A stretch of DNA of 11,581 bases from an uncultured Hungatella sp. (lineage in GTDB: Bacteria; Bacillota; Clostridia; Lachnospirales; Lachnospiraceae), in assembly GCA_910588325.1 (NCBI GenBank), contig CAJUPP010000092.1, positions 1 through 11,581 of the forward strand, given 5' to 3'. A program made the translations under genes and the position numbers. Under the pieces are notes generated by a model, which was not told where the DNA came from, did no database searches, and saw only the letters and a list, made by a program, of their open reading frames with translations. This document shows positions 6,616 to 11,581 of this stretch, piece after piece; the stretch's first letter is position 1, and each line of letters opens with the position of its first letter.

Positions 6616-7446
6616 TTAACCAAGAAAAATACAGTCGCCTGCAGCCAGATGGCATCCCAGGATATCTGGCGTCTGGCAGACTGCCTGTTCTGCCGGTTCT
6701 CCGGAGCAATGACTGAGTCCTAATGTCTTAAGCCCCATCTGTTTTAGTGCGTCTACTGTGGCCTTAATCCGTTCACCGTCTGCCTCCACCAGATGGACGC
6801 CGCCGAACACTGCCGATACAGGCTTGGACAGCCGTGTGTGAATGTGCTTAATCATATTGAGGATGCCTGGATGGGAACAGCCGACCAGCACGGCCAGAGA
6901 ATCTCCGGTATCCAGGACAAGACAAATCTCATCGCAGAAGTCATCAGGGATAAAACCGTCTTCTGTCTGTCGGACAAACCGTTTGGGAATGGTCTCAAAC
7001 CCATGGGTTCTGGGAAATCCGGCAGCTAAAAAAATGCCGGGAAAAAGTTCTGTCATATCTGTTATCACCTGATGGCGGATGCCGTGTTCTGCTAGAAAAC
7101 CGGTATCAAAGCCGCAGGACAGATCCGTATACCGCACACCGTCAAAGGCGAATTTGGGCTGGAAAAAATCGGGGCCGGTGCAGAGTAAAGGACTGCCGCC
7201 TCCAAGTTCGATAAGATCCCGGTATCCTGCCCCGTGATCGTAATGGCTGTGGCTTAAGACCACGGCATCCAGATGATGTAACTTGCGTCCCAATTTTCTT
7301 GCATTGTGCCAGAAACCAGGGCCAGATCCGCAGTCGAAAAGAAGACGGTGTTCCTCCCATTCCAGCAGATACGAAAGCCCGTGTTCTGCGATGAGAGCTT
7401 TGTTTTCAGAGTGGTTGTTATCCATCAATGCTGTGATGCGTACCAT
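6616..7446 (-). CDS. Metallo-beta-lactamase-fold hydrolase (COG1237-like)
   Basis: A 276-residue MBL-fold enzyme. The metal-binding motif HxHxDH is intact (His66, His68, Asp70, His71 in SHSHYDHGAG). Further ligands are His192 in GCSHPG and His246 in LSHCSG, and GGVHL carries His218. The GCSHPG and GGVHL pattern matches the group often annotated as 7,8-dihydropterin-6-methyl-4-(ribofuranosyl)aminobenzene-5'-phosphate synthase-like, a label inherited from archaeal homologues that says little about the substrate here. No signal peptide is present, so it is cytosolic. It is the first gene of the minus-strand operon and almost touches the CdaR gene, which suggests a role tied to hydroxy-acid catabolism, for instance hydrolysing a lactone or ester. 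That role is inference. Confidence 0.88.
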   Translation of the reverse strand: MVRITALMDNNHSENKALIAEHGLSYLLEWEEHRLLFDCGSGPGFWHNARKLGRKLHHLDAVVLSHSHYDHGAGYRDLIELGGGSPLLCTGPDFFQPKFAFDGVRYTDLSCGFDTGFLAEHGIRHQVITDMTELFPGIFLAAGFPRTHGFETIPKRFVRQTEDGFIPDDFCDEICLVLDTGDSLAVLVGCSHPGILNMIKHIHTRLSKPVSAVFGGVHLVEADGERIKATVDALKQMGLKTLGLSHCSGEPAEQAVCQTPDILGCHLAAGDCIFLG

Positions 7447-7521
7447 CGGTTATATCCTGCCTTTTCACTAATTTTGGTAAAAATTGATAATTAAAATACT
7501 GTATTTATCTTTTGTATAGTC

Positions 7522-7550
7522 ATTATAACGGATATATATTGGGATTTCAA
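7522..7550 (-). promoter_or_regulatory. Sigma-A promoter of the hydrolase-cdaR-gntP-kinase operon
   Basis: On the minus strand TTGAAA (7550-7545) is separated by exactly 17 bases from a perfect TATAAT (7527-7522). Transcription would start near 7515, giving a leader of about 70 bases before the hydrolase ATG at 7446. The leader includes an A+T-rich imperfect palindrome (AATTTT GGT AAAAATT, near 7472-7487) that could be a regulator site. Confidence 0.65.
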
Positions 7551-7749
7551 GGAAAAGATATTGGCTTGGGTACCAAAACATGGCTGCTGTTTTAAGAAAG
7601 TTTTGTTCTGGAAACAAAAAGTATACAAAGACAGAGGGGGAATTTGTGCAGTTTATGGGAAAAGTGTATAATAATAGAGCCAATATATAGCAAGGTATAG
7701 GAATGTATATGGCAGTAAGACAAAAGCCATGATTGACAAAAAGAAAATG

Positions 7750-7778
7750 TTGACAAACGAACAGTGTTCACTTAAAAT
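7750..7778 (+). promoter_or_regulatory. Sigma-A promoter of the tetR-MATE unit
   Basis: A perfect -35 TTGACA (7750-7755), a 17-base spacer and a -10 TAAAAT (7773-7778) make a strong promoter. Transcription would begin near 7785, about 29 bases before the TetR start. The spacer is occupied by one operator arm, so repressor binding and polymerase binding should exclude each other. Confidence 0.75.
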
Positions 7779-7805
7779 AGAGTTATTATGAACACTGTTC
7801 GTTTG
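7754..7805. promoter_or_regulatory. Paired operators, perfect 17-bp inverted repeat (TetR autoregulation)
   Basis: CAAACGAACAGTGTTCA (7754-7770) and TGAACACTGTTCGTTTG (7789-7805) are exact reverse complements with an 18-base centre holding the -10 box. Each arm is itself a near-perfect palindrome, GAACA-N-TGTTC, the size of a half-to-full TetR dimer site. The left arm fills the promoter spacer and the right arm ends at the ribosome binding site. This is the arrangement expected of two cooperative sites for the TetR protein encoded next. Confidence 0.75.
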
Positions 7806-7813
7806 GAGGGGGA

Positions 7814-8401
7814 ATGGCAAAAAAAGGACTTACAAAGGAAATTATAGTTAACACAGCATTAGAGCAAATTGAGAAAAATGGATTGCTTGCTTTTTCCCTG
7901 CGCAATCTGGCGGCATCCTTGGGTGTACAGGTCTCATCATTGTATAATCATATTGAAGGCCAGAGTGATTTGCTGGCTGAAGTTGGAATTTGTGCTGTCA
8001 ATATACTGACTGGGCTGGAAGAGGCATCAATTGCAGATAAGTTACGGGACGAAGCACTGTTTTCACTTGCGAATGCATATCGCCGGTTTGCCAGAGAGCA
8101 TACAGAGCTTTACTGTATTATCATGGGCGTACATACACTTGACATTCCGTTGTTGGAATCGGAGGCAGAAAAGATCGTAAAACCAATCCTGCGTGTTATT
8201 TCCGATTATGGAATAGAAGGAAACCGGCAGATTCATTATCAACGCTTGTTAAGGAGTGTCATGCACGGATTCTTTGCACATGAGAATAGCGGCGGTTTTT
8301 CTGTTTCTGACATTGATAAGGATGCCAGTTACCGATTTTCTATTGAATGTATTGCTATTCGGATGAAAGCAGAGGAGGATGTTATCCATGAAAACAGATA
8401 A
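7814..8401 (+). CDS. TetR/AcrR-family repressor
   Basis: A 195-residue TetR-family protein of normal length. The helix-turn-helix spans about residues 7-53, with SLRNLAASLGVQVSSLYNHI as the DNA-reading part. The C-terminal ligand domain (about 75-185) resembles the WHG type, judged from YRRFAREHTELY and LLRSVMHGFFAHE. It should bind the paired GAACA-N-TGTTC operators just upstream and repress itself and the downstream efflux gene until a drug or metabolite releases it. The ribosome binding site GGAGGG (7805-7810) is very close to the ATG and overlaps the last base of the right operator arm. The gene overlaps the MATE start by 14 bases. It appears intact even though its efflux partner is broken, which leaves autoregulation or distant targets as its remaining roles. 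Confidence 0.92.
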   Translation: MAKKGLTKEIIVNTALEQIEKNGLLAFSLRNLAASLGVQVSSLYNHIEGQSDLLAEVGICAVNILTGLEEASIADKLRDEALFSLANAYRRFAREHTELYCIIMGVHTLDIPLLESEAEKIVKPILRVISDYGIEGNRQIHYQRLLRSVMHGFFAHENSGGFSVSDIDKDASYRFSIECIAIRMKAEEDVIHENR

Positions 8402-9155
8402 TACGGAGCTTTTTGAACATATGCCGGTTTCAAAGGCAGTGATAACGCTGATTATCCCCACGGTTATCAGCCAAATCATAACAGTCATTTATAATATGGC
8501 AGATACTTTTTTCATCGGTCAGATGAACGATCCGAATCAGGTGGCGGCTGCGACGCTGGCAATGCCGCCTTTTGTCATGCTTACGGGAATTGCAAATCTG
8601 TTTGGAATAGGGGGTTCAAGCCTGATTTCACGGAGTCTTGGAACCGGAGACAGGGAAAAAGCGAAAAAATGTGCTGCTTTCAGCATATGAAGCGCCGCTG
8701 CCATTTCCTTTTTGTATGGCATTATCATGTATCTGATACGTCCGGTTATCTTCCCGCTGCTTGGCACGGACGCGAATACATATGGCTATTGTTCCAACTA
8801 TGTACTATGGACGATTACGATTGGCGGGCTCCCTACTGTGCTGAATGCGTGCCTGGCACACCTTGTCCGGGCAGAAGGGTATTCAAAAGAAGCCAGTTTT
8901 GGTGTGGCGTTAGGCGGGATTTTGAATATTATTTTTGATCCGGTTTTGATCTTCACGCTAAAACTTGGTGTGACAGGAGCTGCTATTGCCACGATGCTTT
9001 CCAATGTGATTGCTATGATGTATTTTATTTTTCTTTTGCATAAAAACACAGAACGGTCGGTCATCAAATTTTCTTTGCGGGATTATTCCCTGCAGCAGGG
9101 TATTCCAAAAGAAATATTGTTTGTTGGTTTTCCGAGTTTTGTAATGATTGGATGA
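8388..9155 (+). pseudogene. MATE-family multidrug efflux transporter, inactivated
   Basis: The translation is a typical MATE N-terminal half: it starts MKTDNTELFEHMPVSKAVITL, then has IPTVISQIITVIYNMADTFF, FGIGGSSLISRSLG, and, after the break, GGILNIIFDPVLIF and TGAAIATMLSN. Two lesions are seen. TGA at 8688-8690 (codon 101) interrupts one frame that otherwise continues unchanged (AFSI-stop-SAAAISFLYGIIMY); tryptophan TGG is the likely ancestor. Homology then ends at FVMIG and a stop at 9153-9155, giving about 255 codons against some 440-460 normally, so the 3' half is missing. ATG 8388 is preferred to 8379 because AGAGGAGG (8371-8378) lies nine bases upstream of it. It was once co-regulated with tetR, overlapping its end. 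Neither fragment should transport on its own. Confidence 0.9.
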
Positions 9156-9262
9156 GCGGGAATCAGATTGGAGTGAGAACACTGAATCTGGACGGGGATT
9201 TCGATATGATCAAAAGCCAACTGGATGAGATTGCGGAGAAATTCTTCGGGGAAGCTGCGTAG
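9152..9262 (+). pseudogene. C-terminal remnant of an unidentified gene at the MATE junction
   Basis: From ATG 9152 a 36-codon frame reads GNQIGVRTLNLDG and then a helical, acidic tail DFDMIKSQLDEIAEKFFGEAA to TAG at 9260-9262. It has no ribosome binding site and its first codons overlap the MATE stop, so it looks like the end of a longer protein joined to the broken transporter rather than a small gene. Its stop is eight bases before the next gene's start, so the lost parent gene probably formed an operon with that gene. I cannot name the parent family. Confidence 0.5.
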
Positions 9263-9270
9263 GTGATGAT

Positions 9271-10011
9271 ATGCAGGATAGATATGCCGGCGATATCGGC
9301 GATTATGGAAAGATAGGGTTGCTTAAGGCTTTACAGGCGCAGGGACTATCCATAGGGGTGAACTGGTATCGTGTCGAGCCGATGGAAATTGAGAAGAAGT
9401 CCGATGGAACTTTCAAGCAGGAAGATGGGAAATATCTCATTCCGATTAAGCTATGGATATGTGATGAAAAACTGGCAGAAAGGCTTACAAGTATTGCGAA
9501 GTCCGATTGTCGCTCAATAGATGCCTTGGAAAGAGAGAATCTTATCCCGAATGCAAAATATTACAATGATCCGGTAACCGTCGCCATGCGTGAAGAATGG
9601 CATAATAGGGCATTGGAAATACTAAAAGGTGTCGATATTGTGTTTGTGGATCCGGATAACGGAATGCTGGTAAAGTCTGTTGGTAAGAGAGCTGTAAAGA
9701 GTATCAAGTATACATTTTATGAAGAAGTCAGGGATTATCTTCAGCAGGGACAGAGTGTAGTGATTTATAATCATCGAAGCAGAAAACAGGAAGCTCAGTA
9801 TTTCCATGAAATATGCATCAAGCTTCAAGAGGTCACCGGTGTGCCTGCGGGAGAAATATTAAAGATTACTTTTCCAAAGTGTTCTGTCAGAGATTATCTG
9901 GCGGTACCTGCGTCGGCTGAACATCGAGAAAAGATAAAAGCTGCATTTTTCAGTATGGAGCAAGGGATTTGGGGAAAGACAGGTATGTGTAGGATACCAC
10001 GAGAGAAGTAA
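9271..10011 (+). CDS. Conserved protein of unknown function with VDPDNG motif
   Basis: A 246-residue soluble protein with no signal peptide or membrane segment. It opens with a conserved-looking block MQDRYAGDIGDYGKIGLLKA and GVNWYRV (29-35). The central strand DIVFVDPDNGM (122-132) is followed by a strand-like block QSVVIYNHRSRK (161-172) and a late RDYLAVPA stretch. I recognise this as a widespread conserved hypothetical type rather than a named enzyme. The VDPDNG strand recalls the acidic loop of Rossmann-fold methyltransferases and of TcmP-type proteins, but no cofactor motif is decisive. The start is supported by AGGTGAT just upstream. It sits between a truncated gene and a toxin-antitoxin pair and ends at its own terminator-like palindrome, so a defence or mobile-element role is possible but unproven. 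Confidence 0.8.
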   Translation: MQDRYAGDIGDYGKIGLLKALQAQGLSIGVNWYRVEPMEIEKKSDGTFKQEDGKYLIPIKLWICDEKLAERLTSIAKSDCRSIDALERENLIPNAKYYNDPVTVAMREEWHNRALEILKGVDIVFVDPDNGMLVKSVGKRAVKSIKYTFYEEVRDYLQQGQSVVIYNHRSRKQEAQYFHEICIKLQEVTGVPAGEILKITFPKCSVRDYLAVPASAEHREKIKAAFFSMEQGIWGKTGMCRIPREK

Positions 10012-10020
10012 TCCAATATA

Positions 10021-10044
10021 ATACGGTCATATGACCGTGTTTTT
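10021..10044 (+). terminator. Palindromic terminator after the VDPDNG gene
   Basis: ACGGTCAT-ATGACCGT (10023-10038) is a perfect 16-bp palindrome. Adding a G-U and an A-U pair extends the stem to 10021-10040, and a T-run (10040-10044) follows. It lies ten bases after the stop of the upstream gene and just before the toxin promoter. It could also serve as an operator for that promoter. Confidence 0.55.
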
Positions 10045-10045
10045 C

Positions 10046-10073
10046 TTGACTTTTTAGGATCCTTGAGTATAAT
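10046..10073 (+). promoter_or_regulatory. Sigma-A promoter of the toxin-antitoxin pair with palindrome in the spacer
   Basis: TTGACT (10046-10051) and a perfect TATAAT (10068-10073) are separated by 16 bases. The spacer contains the palindrome AGGATCCT (10056-10063), a plausible binding site for the HTH of the antitoxin; MqsA sites in Escherichia coli are also short palindromes built on AGGT/ACCT. Transcription would start near 10080, about 17 bases before the toxin GTG. Confidence 0.65.
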
Positions 10074-10096
10074 ATAAAGTACACGGAGGTGACTGA

Positions 10097-10441
10097 GTGA
10101 GTAATCAAGCAAGCAACGCGCAGATTGTAGCATATCTTGCTGATGTCAAGCGGCTACTGTCTGCAGGAAAATATGATTTTGTTCCAAGAAGAAAAAACAT
10201 GCAAGCATTGGCGCAACATGGTCTTACTATCACAGATGCAAAAAATGAGATTCTAGGGCTTGTTGTCGGTGATTACTACAAAGGCCCTAAGCAGGATCAT
10301 GATCCTAATCGTCCAGGAGACATTTGGGAATTCAAAAAGAATATTGATGGAATGCAATTTTACGTAAAAGTAAAAATTGTTCAGGAGAACGGAGAAGATA
10401 TCCTGAAATGTATTGGATTCCACGAGGACGATTTTGCTTAG
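10097..10441 (+). CDS. MqsR-like toxin of a type II toxin-antitoxin pair
   Basis: A 114-residue basic protein that resembles MqsR, an mRNA-cleaving RelE-fold toxin of about 98 residues. The MqsR order is visible: an N-terminal helix (YLADVKRLLSAGKY), the substrate-side block LTITDAKNEILGLVVGDYYKG (Tyr61, Lys62), then DIWEFK (75-80), the strand FYVKVKIV (88-95; Tyr89, Lys91) and a final strand DILKCIGFHED. The start is GTG with GGAGG seven bases upstream. The toxin gene comes first and the antitoxin follows 17 bases after its stop, the same unusual order as mqsRA. Similarity to Escherichia coli MqsR is at the pattern level, so ribosome-independent mRNA cleavage is the expected but unproven activity. 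Confidence 0.75.
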   Translation: MSNQASNAQIVAYLADVKRLLSAGKYDFVPRRKNMQALAQHGLTITDAKNEILGLVVGDYYKGPKQDHDPNRPGDIWEFKKNIDGMQFYVKVKIVQENGEDILKCIGFHEDDFA

Positions 10442-10458
10442 GAAAGGAGGTGGCGTCG

Positions 10459-11463
10459 ATGAAGAAATATTGCGAGGAATGTGGAAAAGAAGTCGAGACT
10501 AAGGTAGTTATTAAGAAAGAAACCTATGATGTTTGTGGCGAGCCAATCGAAGTTGATGCCCAGGTATTGGTTTGTGCTGAGTGTGGAGAAGAGTTCTATT
10601 GCGAGGAATTTGATAACGCCACGCTTATTAATGCATACAACGAATATCGTAGAAAGCATAAACTTTTGCTGCCGGAGGAAATCAAGAAAATAAGAGAACA
10701 GTATGGGCTCAGCCAGAGAAGTTTTGCTAAGCTCTTGAACTGGGGAGATAAGACTATCTGCAGATATGAGAATGGCTCTATCCAAGATAAGGCTCATAAT
10801 AGTCTTCTTCTGTTCTTACGTGAGCCTGAAAATATGAGGACATATCTAACGGAGAATGAGATTGTCCTTGATGAAAGGCAAAAGGCAAAACTGCTTGATA
10901 CTGTTGGTAAACTTGAACAAGATACGGAATATCGAGTTGGCAGACGTTTCTTTGATTTGTTTTTCTCAAGAGTTCCTTGTGAGGAAAACGGCTTCAAGGG
11001 GTTTGATTATGAGAAGCTCTGCGCCATGGTTCTGTTTTTTGCGAATAAGAGCACTGAATTACTGAAAACTAAGCTTATGAAGTTGCTCAACTACTCGGAT
11101 ATGATTTTCTATAAAGAAAATGGGATATCAATATCTGGCTTGAAATATGCACATCTGCCTTATGGACCAGTGCCAGATCATTTTGATATGATTCTTGGAA
11201 AGATGGAAGCAGATCATATTGCCCACATCGATGTATTTTATGATGGGGGCTATGAAAAACATCAGGTAGTTCCAGAGTGTGATATTCCGGAAGGTGTGCT
11301 TTCTGATGCAGAGATAGAAGTGCTGAACCGTATATACGAGAAGTTTAAGACCTTTGGATCAGTGGAGATTTCCGACTACTCACATAAGGAGAAAGGATAT
11401 AAAGCCACAAAGACGGGAGAGACTATTTCCTATGCATACGCAATGGATATTCAATTAAATTGA
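10459..11463 (+). CDS. Antitoxin: zinc ribbon + Xre HTH + Panacea/SocA-like domain
   Basis: A 334-residue three-part protein. Residues 1-50 form an MqsA/YgiT-type zinc ribbon with two CxxC knuckles (Cys5, Cys8, Cys39, Cys42). Residues about 71-126 are an Xre-type helix-turn-helix (LPEEIKKIREQYGLSQRSFAK, WGDKTICRYENG). Residues about 183-330 match the SocA/DUF4065 'Panacea' type: YEKLCAMVLFFAN, TKLMKLLNYSDMIFYKENG, YAHLPYGPVP, and the ending ISDYSHKEKGYKATKTGETI. The start at 10459 is chosen for the excellent GGAAAGGAGG (10441-10450) eight bases upstream and because the zinc ribbon begins there. It should neutralise the upstream toxin and repress the shared promoter through the HTH. The family-typical MqsA is about 131 residues, so the added C-terminal domain is the notable feature. 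Confidence 0.85.
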   Translation: MKKYCEECGKEVETKVVIKKETYDVCGEPIEVDAQVLVCAECGEEFYCEEFDNATLINAYNEYRRKHKLLLPEEIKKIREQYGLSQRSFAKLLNWGDKTICRYENGSIQDKAHNSLLLFLREPENMRTYLTENEIVLDERQKAKLLDTVGKLEQDTEYRVGRRFFDLFFSRVPCEENGFKGFDYEKLCAMVLFFANKSTELLKTKLMKLLNYSDMIFYKENGISISGLKYAHLPYGPVPDHFDMILGKMEADHIAHIDVFYDGGYEKHQVVPECDIPEGVLSDAEIEVLNRIYEKFKTFGSVEISDYSHKEKGYKATKTGETISYAYAMDIQLN

Positions 11464-11470
11464 TGTTAAT

Positions 11471-11519
11471 AAAAGTTGAAGCAGCGGCCTCCGGCGATGA
11501 ACCGGGAGCCGCTACTTTT
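11471..11519 (+). terminator. Terminator of the toxin-antitoxin operon
   Basis: AGCGGCCTCCGG (11483-11494) pairs with CCGGGAGCCGCT (11502-11513), with one mismatch and one G-U pair. Flanking AAAAGT (11471-11476) and ACTTTT (11514-11519) are also complementary. The A-tract before and T-tract after suggest it can work in both directions. It begins seven bases after the antitoxin stop. Confidence 0.65.
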
Positions 11520-11534
11520 GTGTCAGTCTTTTTT

Positions 11535-11564
11535 ATATTATCCCCAAGAAAATATTATCCCCAA
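11535..11564. repeat. 13-bp direct repeat at the right edge
   Basis: ATATTATCCCCAA occurs at 11535-11547 and 11552-11564, 17 bp apart. On the minus strand each copy reads TTGGGGATAATAT. The first unit's TTGGGG and the second unit's GATAAT are spaced 16 bases apart, which could mimic a weak promoter. No gene is seen in the remaining bases after the terminator. Confidence 0.4.
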
Positions 11565-11581
11565 CCTTTGTGGCAGCCATT

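Larger units (their letters stand above)
7447..7813. other. Divergent intergenic region between the catabolic operon and tetR
   Basis: These 367 bases hold the minus-strand promoter of the hydrolase operon (near 7522-7550) and the plus-strand tetR promoter and operators (7750-7805). Between them is an A+T-rich stretch with no supported gene. It contains a 7-bp inverted repeat TTTTGTT/AACAAAA (7601-7607, 7613-7619) without a terminator tail, and a possible plus-strand promoter TTGTGC-17-TATAAT (7644-7672). The base composition becomes visibly more A+T rich from here rightward. Confidence 0.6.

Noticed and set aside
7601..7619. TTTTGTT/AACAAAA inverted repeat as a terminator between the divergent units
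   Set aside because: Weak A+T stem with no T-tract on either strand in the right place, and both flanking units are transcribed away from it.
7644..7672. Possible plus-strand promoter TTGTGC-17-TATAAT
   Set aside because: The -10 is perfect but the -35 is poor and a much better tetR promoter lies downstream; in A+T-rich DNA such a match is expected by chance.
8688..8690. TGA read as tryptophan or selenocysteine in the MATE gene
   Set aside because: The antitoxin at 11461-11463 uses TGA as its stop, the transporter lacks a reason for selenocysteine, and its 3' half is missing anyway, so decay is simpler.
9152..9262. A stand-alone 36-residue small protein or type II antitoxin
   Set aside because: No ribosome binding site, its start overlaps the MATE stop, and it looks like the C-terminal tail of a larger protein.
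11535..11564. Start of a CRISPR array or iteron set
   Set aside because: Only two 13-bp copies with a 4-bp spacer between them; no further copies before the window ends.

Overview
The window looks like chromosomal DNA from a gut-type Clostridia (Lachnospiraceae-like) bacterium. The signs are strong AGGAGG-type ribosome binding sites, consensus sigma-A promoters, and a CdaR / GntP / type-2 glycerate kinase set together with a DeoR regulator. This placement is inference from style and gene content; no rRNA or tRNA is present to confirm it.

Left half (about 224-7446), all on the minus strand, is a carbon-acid catabolic locus. In transcription order it runs: metallo-beta-lactamase-fold hydrolase, CdaR-type sugar-diacid regulator, GntP-family carboxylate permease, type-2 (MOFRL) glycerate kinase, CoA-acylating methylmalonate/malonate-semialdehyde dehydrogenase (mmsA/iolA type) and a DeoR-family repressor. 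A TTGAAA-17-TATAAT promoter precedes the hydrolase. mmsA has its own promoter with two directly repeated 10-bp boxes 22 bp apart, so the locus is at least two units: a glycerate uptake/phosphorylation unit and an mmsA-deoR unit. A GC-rich hairpin with a short U-tract between permease and kinase looks like an attenuator, and a large hairpin lies between mmsA and deoR. Bases 1-133 hold a strongly foldable plus-strand element ending in a U-tract, probably a structured RNA or repeat cut by the window edge.

Right half (about 7447-11581), all on the plus strand and visibly more A+T rich, is an accessory region. A TetR regulator has a well-resolved promoter whose -35/-10 spacer and leader each carry one arm of a perfect 17-bp inverted repeat. 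It overlaps a MATE-type efflux gene that is dead twice over: an in-frame TGA at codon 101, and loss of its 3' half at a junction near 9152. There the sequence switches to the last 36 codons of an unidentified gene. After the junction come a conserved protein of unknown function (Rossmann-like VDPDNG motif) and a toxin-antitoxin pair with its own promoter: an MqsR-like toxin followed by a three-part antitoxin (zinc ribbon, Xre-type HTH, Panacea/SocA-like domain).

The most interesting element is the toxin-antitoxin pair plus the unknown protein beside it. The antitoxin joins an MqsA-like front half to a second, unrelated neutralisation-type domain. The decayed efflux gene and its junction suggest this segment arrived by recombination into a TetR-MATE locus.
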